Part shown: positions 1 through 7,316 of the stretch, one piece after another
Position numbering within the stretch: the stretch's first letter is position 1
Layout of the letters: every line of letters starts with the position of its first letter
Assembly: GCA_024709705.1 (NCBI GenBank)
Contig: JANJWE010000050.1
Location: 1-12,171 of the forward strand
DNA: 12,171 nt
DNA from: Flavobacterium sp.
GTDB lineage: Bacteria; Bacteroidota; Bacteroidia; Flavobacteriales; Flavobacteriaceae
Direction: 5' to 3'
Translations under genes and position numbers: made by a program
The notes under the pieces: generated by a model
Seen by the model: only the letters and a program-made list of their open reading frames with translations
Database searches by the model: none
What the model was told of the DNA's origin: nothing

Positions 1-1816
1 TTTCTATTAATGTTGTACCATTGCAAAGAGTGTAGGTAACTTCTGCGGTATAAACAGTGGTTTCATAAGGGCAAACTTCAACTATGTCTGAGTTTCCCAC
101 CACAGTTCCGGTTGTACCACTTCCTTCAAACCAAGTTATAGATGTTATTGAATTGCCTGATGGTACAAATCTCCAAGCTTCTTGAGTTGTAGTCCAATTT
201 GGGCTTAAAGCATTTCTATTGGGAGCTACAGTTGCTAAAGTGCCGTTTGAATTTTGAATACCAATTATGGCATTTCCCCAATTCCAAACATCACTATATG
301 AACTGGAATATGAATCTAAGTTTTTTTCTCTTACATAAACTTCAATTACATTGGTGTTTTCATACAAAACAATCATACCGGTGTATAAAACGGAGTTGTT
401 ATTGAACATAGGAACATTATTCCAACTGGCAACAAGAGCACGGCAACCGGTATTCAAAGTGATTAATTCCCAGCCCACTTCACCACCTTCGCTAGGGTCA
501 ATATCGTGATAAACACCAAATATTGAATTGCCAAATAAACCAGATGCCAAACTTGGGATGTTGGTGTTAAATTCGAACCCTGATGAATTTCCCGCTAAAG
601 AAGAATTAAAAGATATTATTCCATTAGATCCAATGGTGCAGGATTCATAAGAATTTCCATAAAAACAAAATTGAAAGGGTAAATTAATTAAGGGAGACCA
701 AATGTCATCGGCATTCACGCTTACTGGATTTTGTAAACAGGAAAATTGATAAGGAGGATTATAATCTATTGATTCAACTGAATAATTTGTAGTTTGACCT
801 AATTGAAGATAAGTTGCTTCCAGTTCAACACAATTTGAAGTGTCATTACAGTTTTTAGGAGGAGGGTTTTGACCATTCAATCCCAATCCACCAGATATTA
901 CACTTGGACAAGCATTAGTTGTTGTGCCTTCTCCATTACCGGGTGTGCAAGGTATTGTGCAAGTTCTCGAAAGTGTAAAAGAGCCTGTTGATGAAGATGA
1001 GGAACTGTAATGCGAGATGTAGAGGTAGTATTGGATTTCTAATTGCGTAGTAAAGGTTAGGGTTTCACTTGAACCCGATCCGCCTTGGTCGATGCAGTAT
1101 AGATTTTGAAAGACTCCACAAGTTCCATAAGACAATGCCATTTCAGGATCGTAACCTGAACTAGGGGATAAGGTTATAGTAGTAATTGAACCATCGCCGG
1201 TAAAAGTATACCATACACCATAATTACTCATGCTGCATCCTGTATTGTGAAGGGATTGATTTGTATATGTAGTAGTTCCATTTAAATTTGAAGTTTCACA
1301 AATCAATTCAGTTGCATTGGTGCAAAAATTATTTTCAGGAGCAGATGGGGCTAATCCTTGAAGTGTAACGGTTAGGCTACCGCTGGTTTGATTTGTAGTA
1401 CTGCAATTGAATCTATTGAGTTGAACTCTGTAATTTCCATTTGTTGGGGGTATAAAATCAAGAGAAGCTGCTGTTCCTGTACAAGCCGGACCATTGTCAT
1501 CATTGTAGCCTAAAACTACAGTTCCGTTTTCATTAAAAACAGTGATTTGCGTGTCAAAAGTTGAGCCACAATTAGATATTCTATATACCATTGATGCACT
1601 CATGTTGGTAACCATAAAGTTTCTTCTTCCTCCATCGTTTGAAGGTGGCGAGCAACTAATACTGTTTCCAATAACTACCGGAGCATCTGTTGTACAATGT
1701 GTATTTGCTGTAAAAGCTGCACATTGAGCATTGGATTTTAAAGTAGTCAGAAAAAATGCCCCAAAAACAATAACAAAAGGATATGAAAAAAAGATACCCC
1801 AAATTTCTTTTTTCAT
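1..1816 (-). CDS. Large secreted multidomain protein, probable T9SS cargo (C-terminus beyond window)
   Basis: The frame is open from an ATG at 1816 to the left edge, giving 605 codons without a stop, so the 3' end is missing. Residues 1-30 form a signal peptide (KKE n-region, long hydrophobic stretch, likely cleavage SNA|Q). Residues 31-155 and 160-290 look like two related beta-sandwich units; the second contains GVWYTFTGDG and a YYLYISHY strand, as in pre-peptidase C-terminal-like domains. Residues about 368-552 (DDIWSPLINLPFQFCFYGN, GSNGIISFN, YHDIDPSEGG, NAIIGIQNSNG, EAWRFVPSG) match from memory a region common in very large flavobacterial surface proteins. An Ig-like segment then begins (TWFEGSGT, TVYTAEVTYT). 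Such proteins usually end in a gliding-motility-associated type B T9SS sorting domain; that end is not visible here, so the sorting type is inference. The role is probably surface or extracellular adhesion. No enzyme motif is seen. It lies 137 bp downstream of the large adhesin gene on the same strand. Confidence 0.85.
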   Translation of the reverse strand, partial: MKKEIWGIFFSYPFVIVFGAFFLTTLKSNAQCAAFTANTHCTTDAPVVIGNSISCSPPSNDGGRRNFMVTNMSASMVYRISNCGSTFDTQITVFNENGTVVLGYNDDNGPACTGTAASLDFIPPTNGNYRVQLNRFNCSTTNQTSGSLTVTLQGLAPSAPENNFCTNATELICETSNLNGTTTYTNQSLHNTGCSMSNYGVWYTFTGDGSITTITLSPSSGYDPEMALSYGTCGVFQNLYCIDQGGSGSSETLTFTTQLEIQYYLYISHYSSSSSSTGSFTLSRTCTIPCTPGNGEGTTTNACPSVISGGLGLNGQNPPPKNCNDTSNCVELEATYLQLGQTTNYSVESIDYNPPYQFSCLQNPVSVNADDIWSPLINLPFQFCFYGNSYESCTIGSNGIISFNSSLAGNSSGFEFNTNIPSLASGLFGNSIFGVYHDIDPSEGGEVGWELITLNTGCRALVASWNNVPMFNNNSVLYTGMIVLYENTNVIEVYVREKNLDSYSSSYSDVWNWGNAIIGIQNSNGTLATVAPNRNALSPNWTTTQEAWRFVPSGNSITSITWFEGSGTTGTVVGNSDIVEVCPYETTVYTAEVTYTLCNGTTLIE

Positions 1817-1840
1817 TTTTATAAATTTTTACTAATGTAT

Positions 1841-1900
1841 AAAAAATAGTAAATCATCATTATTTTTTTTGAACAAATGTTAAAAAAATAGTGATGATTT
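1841..1900 (-). terminator. Long AT-rich inverted repeat followed by a T-run: candidate terminator or regulatory hairpin
   Basis: Bases 1851-1869 pair with 1882-1900 to make a 19-bp stem with one mismatch (1860/1891) around a 12-base loop. Read on the minus strand, the direction of both neighbouring genes, the stem is followed within a few bases by a run of six T (1846-1841). It sits between the stop of the 1704-residue gene (1954) and the ATG of the next gene (1816). This arrangement fits an intrinsic terminator or attenuator, but the stem is almost all A/T, with only three G/C pairs, so strength is uncertain. The word AAAAAATAGT also occurs twice on the plus strand (1841-1850 and 1883-1892), so an alternative fold is possible. 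The rest of the 1817-1953 gap shows no clear promoter. Confidence 0.45.
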
Positions 1901-1953
1901 AAAAAAAGTGAGCAAAGGGTGTAAATACTATTGTATAACTACGAAGGTTTGTA

Positions 1954-2172
1954 TTACAAAATTTTCCTAGTAAAGATTGTGTTTTCTATAGTTTTGATTT
2001 GGAGAATTAATACTTGATCAGCAATTTCATTAAGTTGAACAGATAATACATCAGTATTGATGTTTTTGATTTCTTTAATGAGTCTTCCTTGCATATCATA
2101 AATTTTAATTTCGTCCAATAGTGTATTTGCTGTTACTTGTATCGTTCTTAAATTGTCTTTGTAAGCAATAAC
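1954..2172 (-). other. Type A T9SS C-terminal sorting domain of the 1704-residue protein
   Basis: The last 70 or so residues show the usual pattern of the Por secretion tail: a strand, then an 'IKIYDMQGRLI' motif (hydrophobic, YDxxGR), a variable turn, and a final strand ending in basic residues (TRKIL). In characterised T9SS substrates this domain directs outer-membrane translocation and is removed at the surface. Placement at the extreme C-terminus supports the start and stop chosen for the gene. Confidence 0.85.
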
Positions 2173-5100
2173 TTGACTCCAAGTGGCATCGTTTAGGTTT
2201 AATTTTTCATTTTGGAAAATCAATTTAAATCGGTTTGGATGAAAACCGGACTCAGACTGAAACTGATAGGGAGCTGATTTTAAATCATGCGTTACGTTTA
2301 AAAACTCGTCTTTCAGTAATACCGATTGATTTGCAAATAAGCCATCAACCTCTACAATTCCTATGTGATGAATTCCGGCTTGAATCACATTAAGGGCCAG
2401 TGGAATTATGTCGGTAGAACTAAAAGGAAGACCTTTAGCTTGAATGGAATATTTGTTATTTGAATCCGTTGAAAAAAGTTGTAGAGAATTACTTTGAGTT
2501 TTAACAGCATCAAAAAACGGGTCTTTTTCATTAGTTGCTCCTTCTACATATCCAATCAAGATTCTATCACTTTGTCCTGATAGATTGTAAAGATCAAGCC
2601 AAATTCTATGTTTTTCAATAGTTTCAATATCAAAAGCAGTTTCAGAATTTATGGTATGTCTGAAAAAAGTACTATTCGTATATGCTTTGTTTCTTAAATT
2701 ATTCGAAAAAAGAACTTCTCCGGAACCCGCAGGACCATCTTTCATTTGAACAAAAAAGGATTGCCCGGATCCAATAAAAAAGTCAGCACCAATTGCAGGG
2801 CAACATGTCATACCGGTATAATTGTAAACCGTGTAGTCATTTGGAGAATAATTGTACCCAAAACTACCATAAAAAGGACTGCTTACTAGGTTTGAAGGCG
2901 ATAATCCATGAGTCCAAAATTGTAAATTGGTTTCAATTACAGAACTGTTGTCAAAGATAAATTGACTTGCTCTAATAGAAGAAGGATAAGGATTTCCAAT
3001 TAAATTCCAATTATCGCTTAAATTGTTGATCTCTACGCCATTATTTCCTAAATATGGAATTCCAGTATACGGACCTCTAAATACAGTTTTGGAAATAGTA
3101 CCATTGTGTGGAGTTCCGGTAAATGTGGCGGTAAAAAGGGTTGGATTAGTTAAACTATAGCTGTTGGGTGCTCTCACAATATAGCCTTCAGCGACATTCA
3201 TAATCTGACCGGATGCGGAGACCCAATTTCCATACCCATTATTTAAATTGGCTAAAGTAGGATTCCATTTGTAAATGGGTCCCGGAGCCGGATTTAAAGA
3301 CATTGAATTTACAACGAAATTCTTAACCGGTGAAGACCAATAAACATAATCTAAGCGTTTAACCAATGCATTTCTTTTGTAAATAATGTTTCCAATGTTT
3401 TGAATGTCATTAATTTGAACTAAGCTAGAATTGTTTTCAAGTTGGAAAATACCATTGTTTTCTACATGTACAATATCTGTAACAGTTAAAGAATTTCCGG
3501 ATTGAATGTTTAAGTTTCCAGTTTCTTTTACTCTTAAGTTTTTTGCTAAAGCTTGATAATTTGTTCCGCTTATTATTGATTGTGTTGGAATAACAACACA
3601 ATTGTCTGCAGTGGGTATACCAAGAGGTTTCCAGTTGTTGTCATCATCCCAATTTGTATTGATATTTTGGAATACCTTACTGTTGTTTGTAACATTTACA
3701 TTTTGAGAAACCGTACAACCATTGGCTAATGGAACATTGGCTGTAAATGTATATGTTGGATTTTCCATTTGTGCCAATGTAGGTTTAACATAAACTTGGT
3801 TAGCTTGTGTTCCTGAAACATACGGAATGCTACATGCTGCATCTGTAAATGCATTTACAGGAGTGTCACTTGTCCAGGTAAAAATGGGTAATAAGGGTTT
3901 GTAACCATAAACTTTAAAGTCGTCTACTGCTACACCATCACACCATTCCCCATAGTATCTGATTCTAATTCTAAGATTTGCCTGATTTAAATAACCGTTT
4001 AAGTTAAAGGTTAGGGTCTCAAATCGAGTTCCAAAACCAATATCTTCATAATACGTGTTTAAAGCTACATAATTGGTTCCGCCGTCTGTCGAAACTTCAA
4101 CAGTTAAAAAGTCGGCAGTGGTATTTGAATTATTTGTAAAATATCTGGAGTAATAGCATCTAAATGAGAGAAAAAGACTTGTGAAATCACTGGAGTTGAT
4201 AACCGGTGAAACCAATGCATTATGAATGCGATATTGTGTTGTTGAATTTTGCATACCCACATCAGAAGTGGCCATTACAAATCTATTTGGACCAAATCCA
4301 GATGAAATCGCCGGAAACCAAACTTGTTCCGCAGGAATAAAAGTACTGGTTCGGGGTTGCCATGCGGTTTTATTATTAATGGTAGCTGTATAGCTTAATA
4401 AGTTTATATTACTAAAAGTATTTAATCCATTTTCAAAATCTTCATTAATTAAAAATACTTCTTCACCATCACCTGTTGCAGCTAGAGATATGATGGTTTC
4501 TTCACCACAAACTACCGGATTTTCTGGTGATATGGTAAGCGTTGGAAGCGATTTAACCAAAGCGAATACTTCTTTTCGACTGGTAGATTCACATGTCCCG
4601 TTAAAAGTACTTACGTAAAAAGCCGTTGAGGATGATAAAACAGGAGTAGTCCAAGAGCCTGATGTAGTTGTTGCCAAAAGAGTGCCACCCGTTTCAGCAT
4701 TATACCATCTGTATTCAGTTGTGCCGCTTGATCCAGTTACGTTGAGTGTTGCTGTTCCATCACCACAAGTAAATCCATTTGTTATTGAGGTTATAAATGA
4801 ATCACAACGTGCAATTACATTTATGATGTAGTCTTCGGTTTCTCCATAATTAGAAATTAAACCACATGCAGAAAACGTATTCGTATTGTAAACCGCACGT
4901 ACTCTTATTCTGTAATTTCCGGGTGCAACTGTTGTTGGGATTATAAATCCAAAAGTAGAGGATGCGGTTAGACTTGAACCTGTATTGAATACTTCTTCTC
5001 CTGCATCTGAAAAGACTCCATTTTTGTTCCAATCTACCCAAGCTTTTATTCCAACTCTAGCATTGGTTTGGATATACATGTTTAAACCTTCACCTTGAGC

Positions 5101-7068
5101 TTGTTGTGTAATGTTTGGAAGTCCAGTGAAGTCTTGGTATCCGTTTGGATTTGTTGAGAATGTAGATGTATTGGTTACATCATTTAAACTTCCTTCAAAA
5201 CTTACTCTGTTAATGTAAAGTAAACTGGCATCATAGCCACTTCCTATTGTTGCACTACAATAATTGGCATTCAGAGTGGTAACTGTTGATGATAAAGGTG
5301 AATTGCTTAAGTACAAAGGACCACCTATACATAGATTGTTGTATGAAAAAACAAAAACGTGGTACAATGTGTTGGTGTTCAATCCATTTATGGTAAATGA
5401 AGTGTTGCTATCGGTATCTGCAACAATATTTCCGGTTCCGATAGTTTGACCTATGGTGTATGAAGTGCCATTAACCGGATTAGGGATAGTCCCCGTTGTG
5501 TTATAAACTACTAGATAGGAATTGGCTGTAGCAGCTTGAAATGTCCCGGTTACAGAGGTACCTGAAGCTACAATTTGTAGAAGTGTGGGTTGAGTAGTTG
5601 GTGTTGAACAAGGTGGTGGCGTTATTAAATTCACCGTGTAATCTTCAGTTTCGCCAAAGGTTCCGGACATGGTACAACTCATAGATGAAGTGACTGTAAG
5701 ATTGTAAGCATATCTTACTCTCATTTTAACTAAACCTTCAGCTGCTGTTAAGGGTATGGATATAGAAAGGTTTGTAGTTGAATTTGGTGCGATGGCATTG
5801 CTAATCAAGAAGAATTCTCCAGGGTCTGTAAATACGCCATTTTGATTAAAATCAAACCAAACACCAGCACCGTGATTTCCGGTTCCGGGACCAAAACGTA
5901 GTTGTAAATTGTATGCTACTCCTTTAATTAATGTTGTAGTTTGAGTTCCGGAAGCCGGATATATTGTAAAACCACCAGTTGAACAAAGGGAGGTGTTGTC
6001 TAAAGTGTTAATAACAACTCGATTGATATAATCGTCAAGAGAGCAGTTTAAATTTCCGACAGGAGCACAGTGCGTTACACAATTTGGGCCAACGGTTGTA
6101 GTAACAGATACATCTGAAGAGACACTGCCACAATCTCCATTTGTAATTGTCCATCTAAATACAGCAACTCCATTTGTTGCTAAATCTGTTATGGATGTAG
6201 TAGGGCTATTCGGGCTAACTATTGTACCTGTTCCGGAAATAAGCGTCCAAGTTCCTACTCCAAATGAGGGGGTGTTTGCATTTAATGAAGTAGAGGTTGT
6301 ACAAATTGGTAAAGATTGATTACTTCCAGCGTTTGCAGTTTGACTGGGACAATTAAATGTTATTCTTACTTGACCGTTTCCTCCAACTCCACCTAATCGA
6401 TCTCCGTTATTAGTTCTAAATCCACCTCCACCTCCACCACCAGGTACTTGTCCCACATTTCCCCCTCCTTGGTTTGTACGGCCATTACCTCCAATGCCCC
6501 CACCGGTTGGTGGAGTAGGTGCTATGTTTGATGTTGAATTGGATCCGTCAGCACCCGTTCCTGCAGAAGAACCTCCTCCGCCACTGTACGTGGCTGTTCC
6601 GTCAGCACCATTTCCACCAGAATATACGACATCTCCAATGCCCTGATTCTTATCACCACCAGTTCCTCCAGTTTGTGTGTTGTTTAAAACGCTACCACCT
6701 CCTTTAGCTAAAATGGTTGTAGCATTTCCAAACCAAGAGTCACCTCCCGGGCTCGTGGTATTTGAACCTAAGCCAACCGTAACCGTATAACTTGTATTTG
6801 GAATAACGGAAACCACTTTTCTCGAATAGGCACCACCTCCACCGCCACCAGATGTTCCGTTAGAAGTTCGGGTTCCACCTTTTCCACCGCCACCCCATAC
6901 TTCTACTGTAACGGAAGTAACACCTTCAGGTGCTGTCCAGTTTCCAGTTGAGGAATAGGTAACCGTGTTTTGGCACATTAGTTCAAGAGGCAAAACGGAA
7001 AAAAGCAATAAAAAGAATAAACTTTTAAAGATTCTTGGTAGTACGAAAGGAGAGTAATTTTTTCTCAT
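1954..7068 (-). CDS. Giant modular T9SS-secreted adhesin-like protein (Gly-rich, two GEVED, Ig-like, type A sorting tail)
   Basis: The protein has 1704 residues from the ATG at 7068. The open frame extends to a TTG at 7119, but the 7068 ATG directly precedes a normal signal peptide (basic n-region, hydrophobic LFFLLLF core, end near residue 32), so it is preferred. Approximate layout: 36-238 glycine-rich domain opening with a GNWTAPEGVTSVTVEVWGGGG signature; 347-481 first GEVED domain; 488-600 Fn3-like segment; 614-752 second GEVED domain; 755-848 Ig-like; 869-1056 beta-sandwich segment (EDFENG ... VAVDDFKVYGY) resembling jelly-roll or MAM-like folds; 1061-1129 Ig-like; 1133-1233 a region starting NWDDDNNWKPLGIPT; 1241-1618 a module shared with the divergent gene; about 1633-1704 type A T9SS sorting tail (IKIYDMQGRLIKEI, ending TRKIL). 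The expected fate is Sec export, then T9SS passage and anchoring or release at the surface. No catalytic motif is visible. Adhesion or matrix function is inferred from architecture only. Confidence 0.9.
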   Translation of the reverse strand: MRKNYSPFVLPRIFKSLFFLLLFSVLPLELMCQNTVTYSSTGNWTAPEGVTSVTVEVWGGGGKGGTRTSNGTSGGGGGGAYSRKVVSVIPNTSYTVTVGLGSNTTSPGGDSWFGNATTILAKGGGSVLNNTQTGGTGGDKNQGIGDVVYSGGNGADGTATYSGGGGSSAGTGADGSNSTSNIAPTPPTGGGIGGNGRTNQGGGNVGQVPGGGGGGGFRTNNGDRLGGVGGNGQVRITFNCPSQTANAGSNQSLPICTTSTSLNANTPSFGVGTWTLISGTGTIVSPNSPTTSITDLATNGVAVFRWTITNGDCGSVSSDVSVTTTVGPNCVTHCAPVGNLNCSLDDYINRVVINTLDNTSLCSTGGFTIYPASGTQTTTLIKGVAYNLQLRFGPGTGNHGAGVWFDFNQNGVFTDPGEFFLISNAIAPNSTTNLSISIPLTAAEGLVKMRVRYAYNLTVTSSMSCTMSGTFGETEDYTVNLITPPPCSTPTTQPTLLQIVASGTSVTGTFQAATANSYLVVYNTTGTIPNPVNGTSYTIGQTIGTGNIVADTDSNTSFTINGLNTNTLYHVFVFSYNNLCIGGPLYLSNSPLSSTVTTLNANYCSATIGSGYDASLLYINRVSFEGSLNDVTNTSTFSTNPNGYQDFTGLPNITQQAQGEGLNMYIQTNARVGIKAWVDWNKNGVFSDAGEEVFNTGSSLTASSTFGFIIPTTVAPGNYRIRVRAVYNTNTFSACGLISNYGETEDYIINVIARCDSFITSITNGFTCGDGTATLNVTGSSGTTEYRWYNAETGGTLLATTTSGSWTTPVLSSSTAFYVSTFNGTCESTSRKEVFALVKSLPTLTISPENPVVCGEETIISLAATGDGEEVFLINEDFENGLNTFSNINLLSYTATINNKTAWQPRTSTFIPAEQVWFPAISSGFGPNRFVMATSDVGMQNSTTQYRIHNALVSPVINSSDFTSLFLSFRCYYSRYFTNNSNTTADFLTVEVSTDGGTNYVALNTYYEDIGFGTRFETLTFNLNGYLNQANLRIRIRYYGEWCDGVAVDDFKVYGYKPLLPIFTWTSDTPVNAFTDAACSIPYVSGTQANQVYVKPTLAQMENPTYTFTANVPLANGCTVSQNVNVTNNSKVFQNINTNWDDDNNWKPLGIPTADNCVVIPTQSIISGTNYQALAKNLRVKETGNLNIQSGNSLTVTDIVHVENNGIFQLENNSSLVQINDIQNIGNIIYKRNALVKRLDYVYWSSPVKNFVVNSMSLNPAPGPIYKWNPTLANLNNGYGNWVSASGQIMNVAEGYIVRAPNSYSLTNPTLFTATFTGTPHNGTISKTVFRGPYTGIPYLGNNGVEINNLSDNWNLIGNPYPSSIRASQFIFDNSSVIETNLQFWTHGLSPSNLVSSPFYGSFGYNYSPNDYTVYNYTGMTCCPAIGADFFIGSGQSFFVQMKDGPAGSGEVLFSNNLRNKAYTNSTFFRHTINSETAFDIETIEKHRIWLDLYNLSGQSDRILIGYVEGATNEKDPFFDAVKTQSNSLQLFSTDSNNKYSIQAKGLPFSSTDIIPLALNVIQAGIHHIGIVEVDGLFANQSVLLKDEFLNVTHDLKSAPYQFQSESGFHPNRFKLIFQNEKLNLNDATWSQVIAYKDNLRTIQVTANTLLDEIKIYDMQGRLIKEIKNINTDVLSVQLNEIADQVLILQIKTIENTIFTRKIL
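2215..3348 (-). other. C-terminal module paralogous to that of the divergent gene
   Basis: Residues 1241-1618 carry landmarks that recur in the same order in the divergent protein (7317-9149): YVYWSSPV, a YKW...W segment, an EGY glycine turn, GNPYPS, FW(T/E)H, a glycine-rich IGxGQ(S/G)F segment, HD(L/I)K...Y(Q/E)F and H(P/N)(N/D)R(F/Y). By eye the similarity is clear but spread out. One difference is a Cys-Cys pair in TCCPAIG here, where the partner has none. The function of the module is not known to me. Confidence 0.7.
4813..5217 (-). other. Second GEVED-type domain
   Basis: Residues about 618-752 begin YINRVSFEG and end in YGETEDYIINV, the motif that names GEVED domains. Inside is WVDWNKNGVFSDAGEE, an Asp/Asn-rich loop like the one in the first copy; it resembles a calcium-binding loop, but metal binding is inference. 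GEVED domains are common in secreted Bacteroidota proteins and proteases. Confidence 0.8.
5626..6030 (-). other. First GEVED-type domain
   Basis: Residues about 347-481 begin YINRVVINTLDN and end FGETEDYTVNL. They share with the downstream copy the opening YINRV strand, the loop WFDFNQNGVFTDPGE, a strand of type KMRVRYAYN, and a Cys just before the GETEDY motif. The two copies are separated by an Fn3-like segment, so this is an old internal duplication rather than a recent tandem repeat. Confidence 0.8.
6355..6963 (-). other. Glycine-rich N-terminal domain
   Basis: Just after the signal peptide, residues about 36-238 hold many runs of three to seven glycines separated by Asn, Thr, Ser and Asp. 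The opening signature is NWTAPEGVTSVTVEVWGGGG and the closing one GNGQVRITF. This matches the glycine-rich domain found at the start of many Bacteroidota surface proteins and resembles glycine-rich phage tail-tip segments. The low-complexity composition also produces histidine-rich false frames on the opposite strand. Confidence 0.75.
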
Positions 7069-7316
7069 ATTGATAGTGTTTGGCTTGTAATTTGGGTTGT
7101 TTTTAAAGGTAATTTTCAAAACTTAAAGTAAATTTATTGTAGAAGTTCATTCGTGCTATTTTTTAACGATAAAATGCAAAAAAAGTCGATTAAACACATT
7201 TTTTTAACGTATTAGTAATGTTATTTACAATAATTTTTAAAAAACAGCTTCAATTTGTTCGGACTTTTTCGTTTAGTTATTTTTTTTCTATATATTTGAA
7301 TATTAATTATTTTGTC
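7069..7316. promoter_or_regulatory. Divergent control region between the two paralogous T9SS genes
   Basis: This 248-bp AT-rich gap separates the two divergent start codons. On the plus side it holds an exact TAnnTTTG word (7291-7298). On the minus side the best candidates are imperfect: TACCTTTA (complement of 7104-7111, last base off) and TAAGTTTT (around 7116-7124). A direct repeat, ATTTTTTAACG, occurs at 7158-7168 and again with one extra T at 7198-7209, about 40 bp apart, and could be a pair of regulator sites. No RNA structure or small gene is evident. Confidence 0.45.
7291..7298 (+). promoter_or_regulatory. -7 promoter element TATATTTG for the 610-residue secreted protein gene
   Basis: This is an exact match to the Bacteroidota sigma factor -7 consensus TAnnTTTG, 18 bases before the ATG at 7317. 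Transcription would start a few bases downstream and leave a leader of roughly a dozen bases. I see no good TTG/TTTG -33 partner at the usual distance, only an imperfect TTTCG near 7267. The element lies downstream of the ATG at 7218, which argues against that start. Confidence 0.55.

Noticed and set aside
199..405. 68-codon frame on the plus strand near the left edge
   Set aside because: It is antisense to the continuous 605-codon frame of the truncated secreted protein and has no recognisable features.
1817..1953. Promoter within the intergenic hairpin (AACATTTG in the minus-strand loop)
   Set aside because: It misses the first base of TAnnTTTG, lies in the loop of the stem, and has no TTG at a suitable upstream distance.
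6519..6707. His/Cys-rich small frame on the plus strand
   Set aside because: It is the complement of the glycine-rich and Thr/Ser-rich coding stretch of the giant adhesin; the composition follows from glycine codons read backwards.
6355..6963. Glycine-rich stretch as a tandem repeat array
   Set aside because: There is no fixed repeat unit at protein or DNA level; glycine runs of varied length are separated by different residues, so it is a low-complexity domain rather than a tandem repeat.
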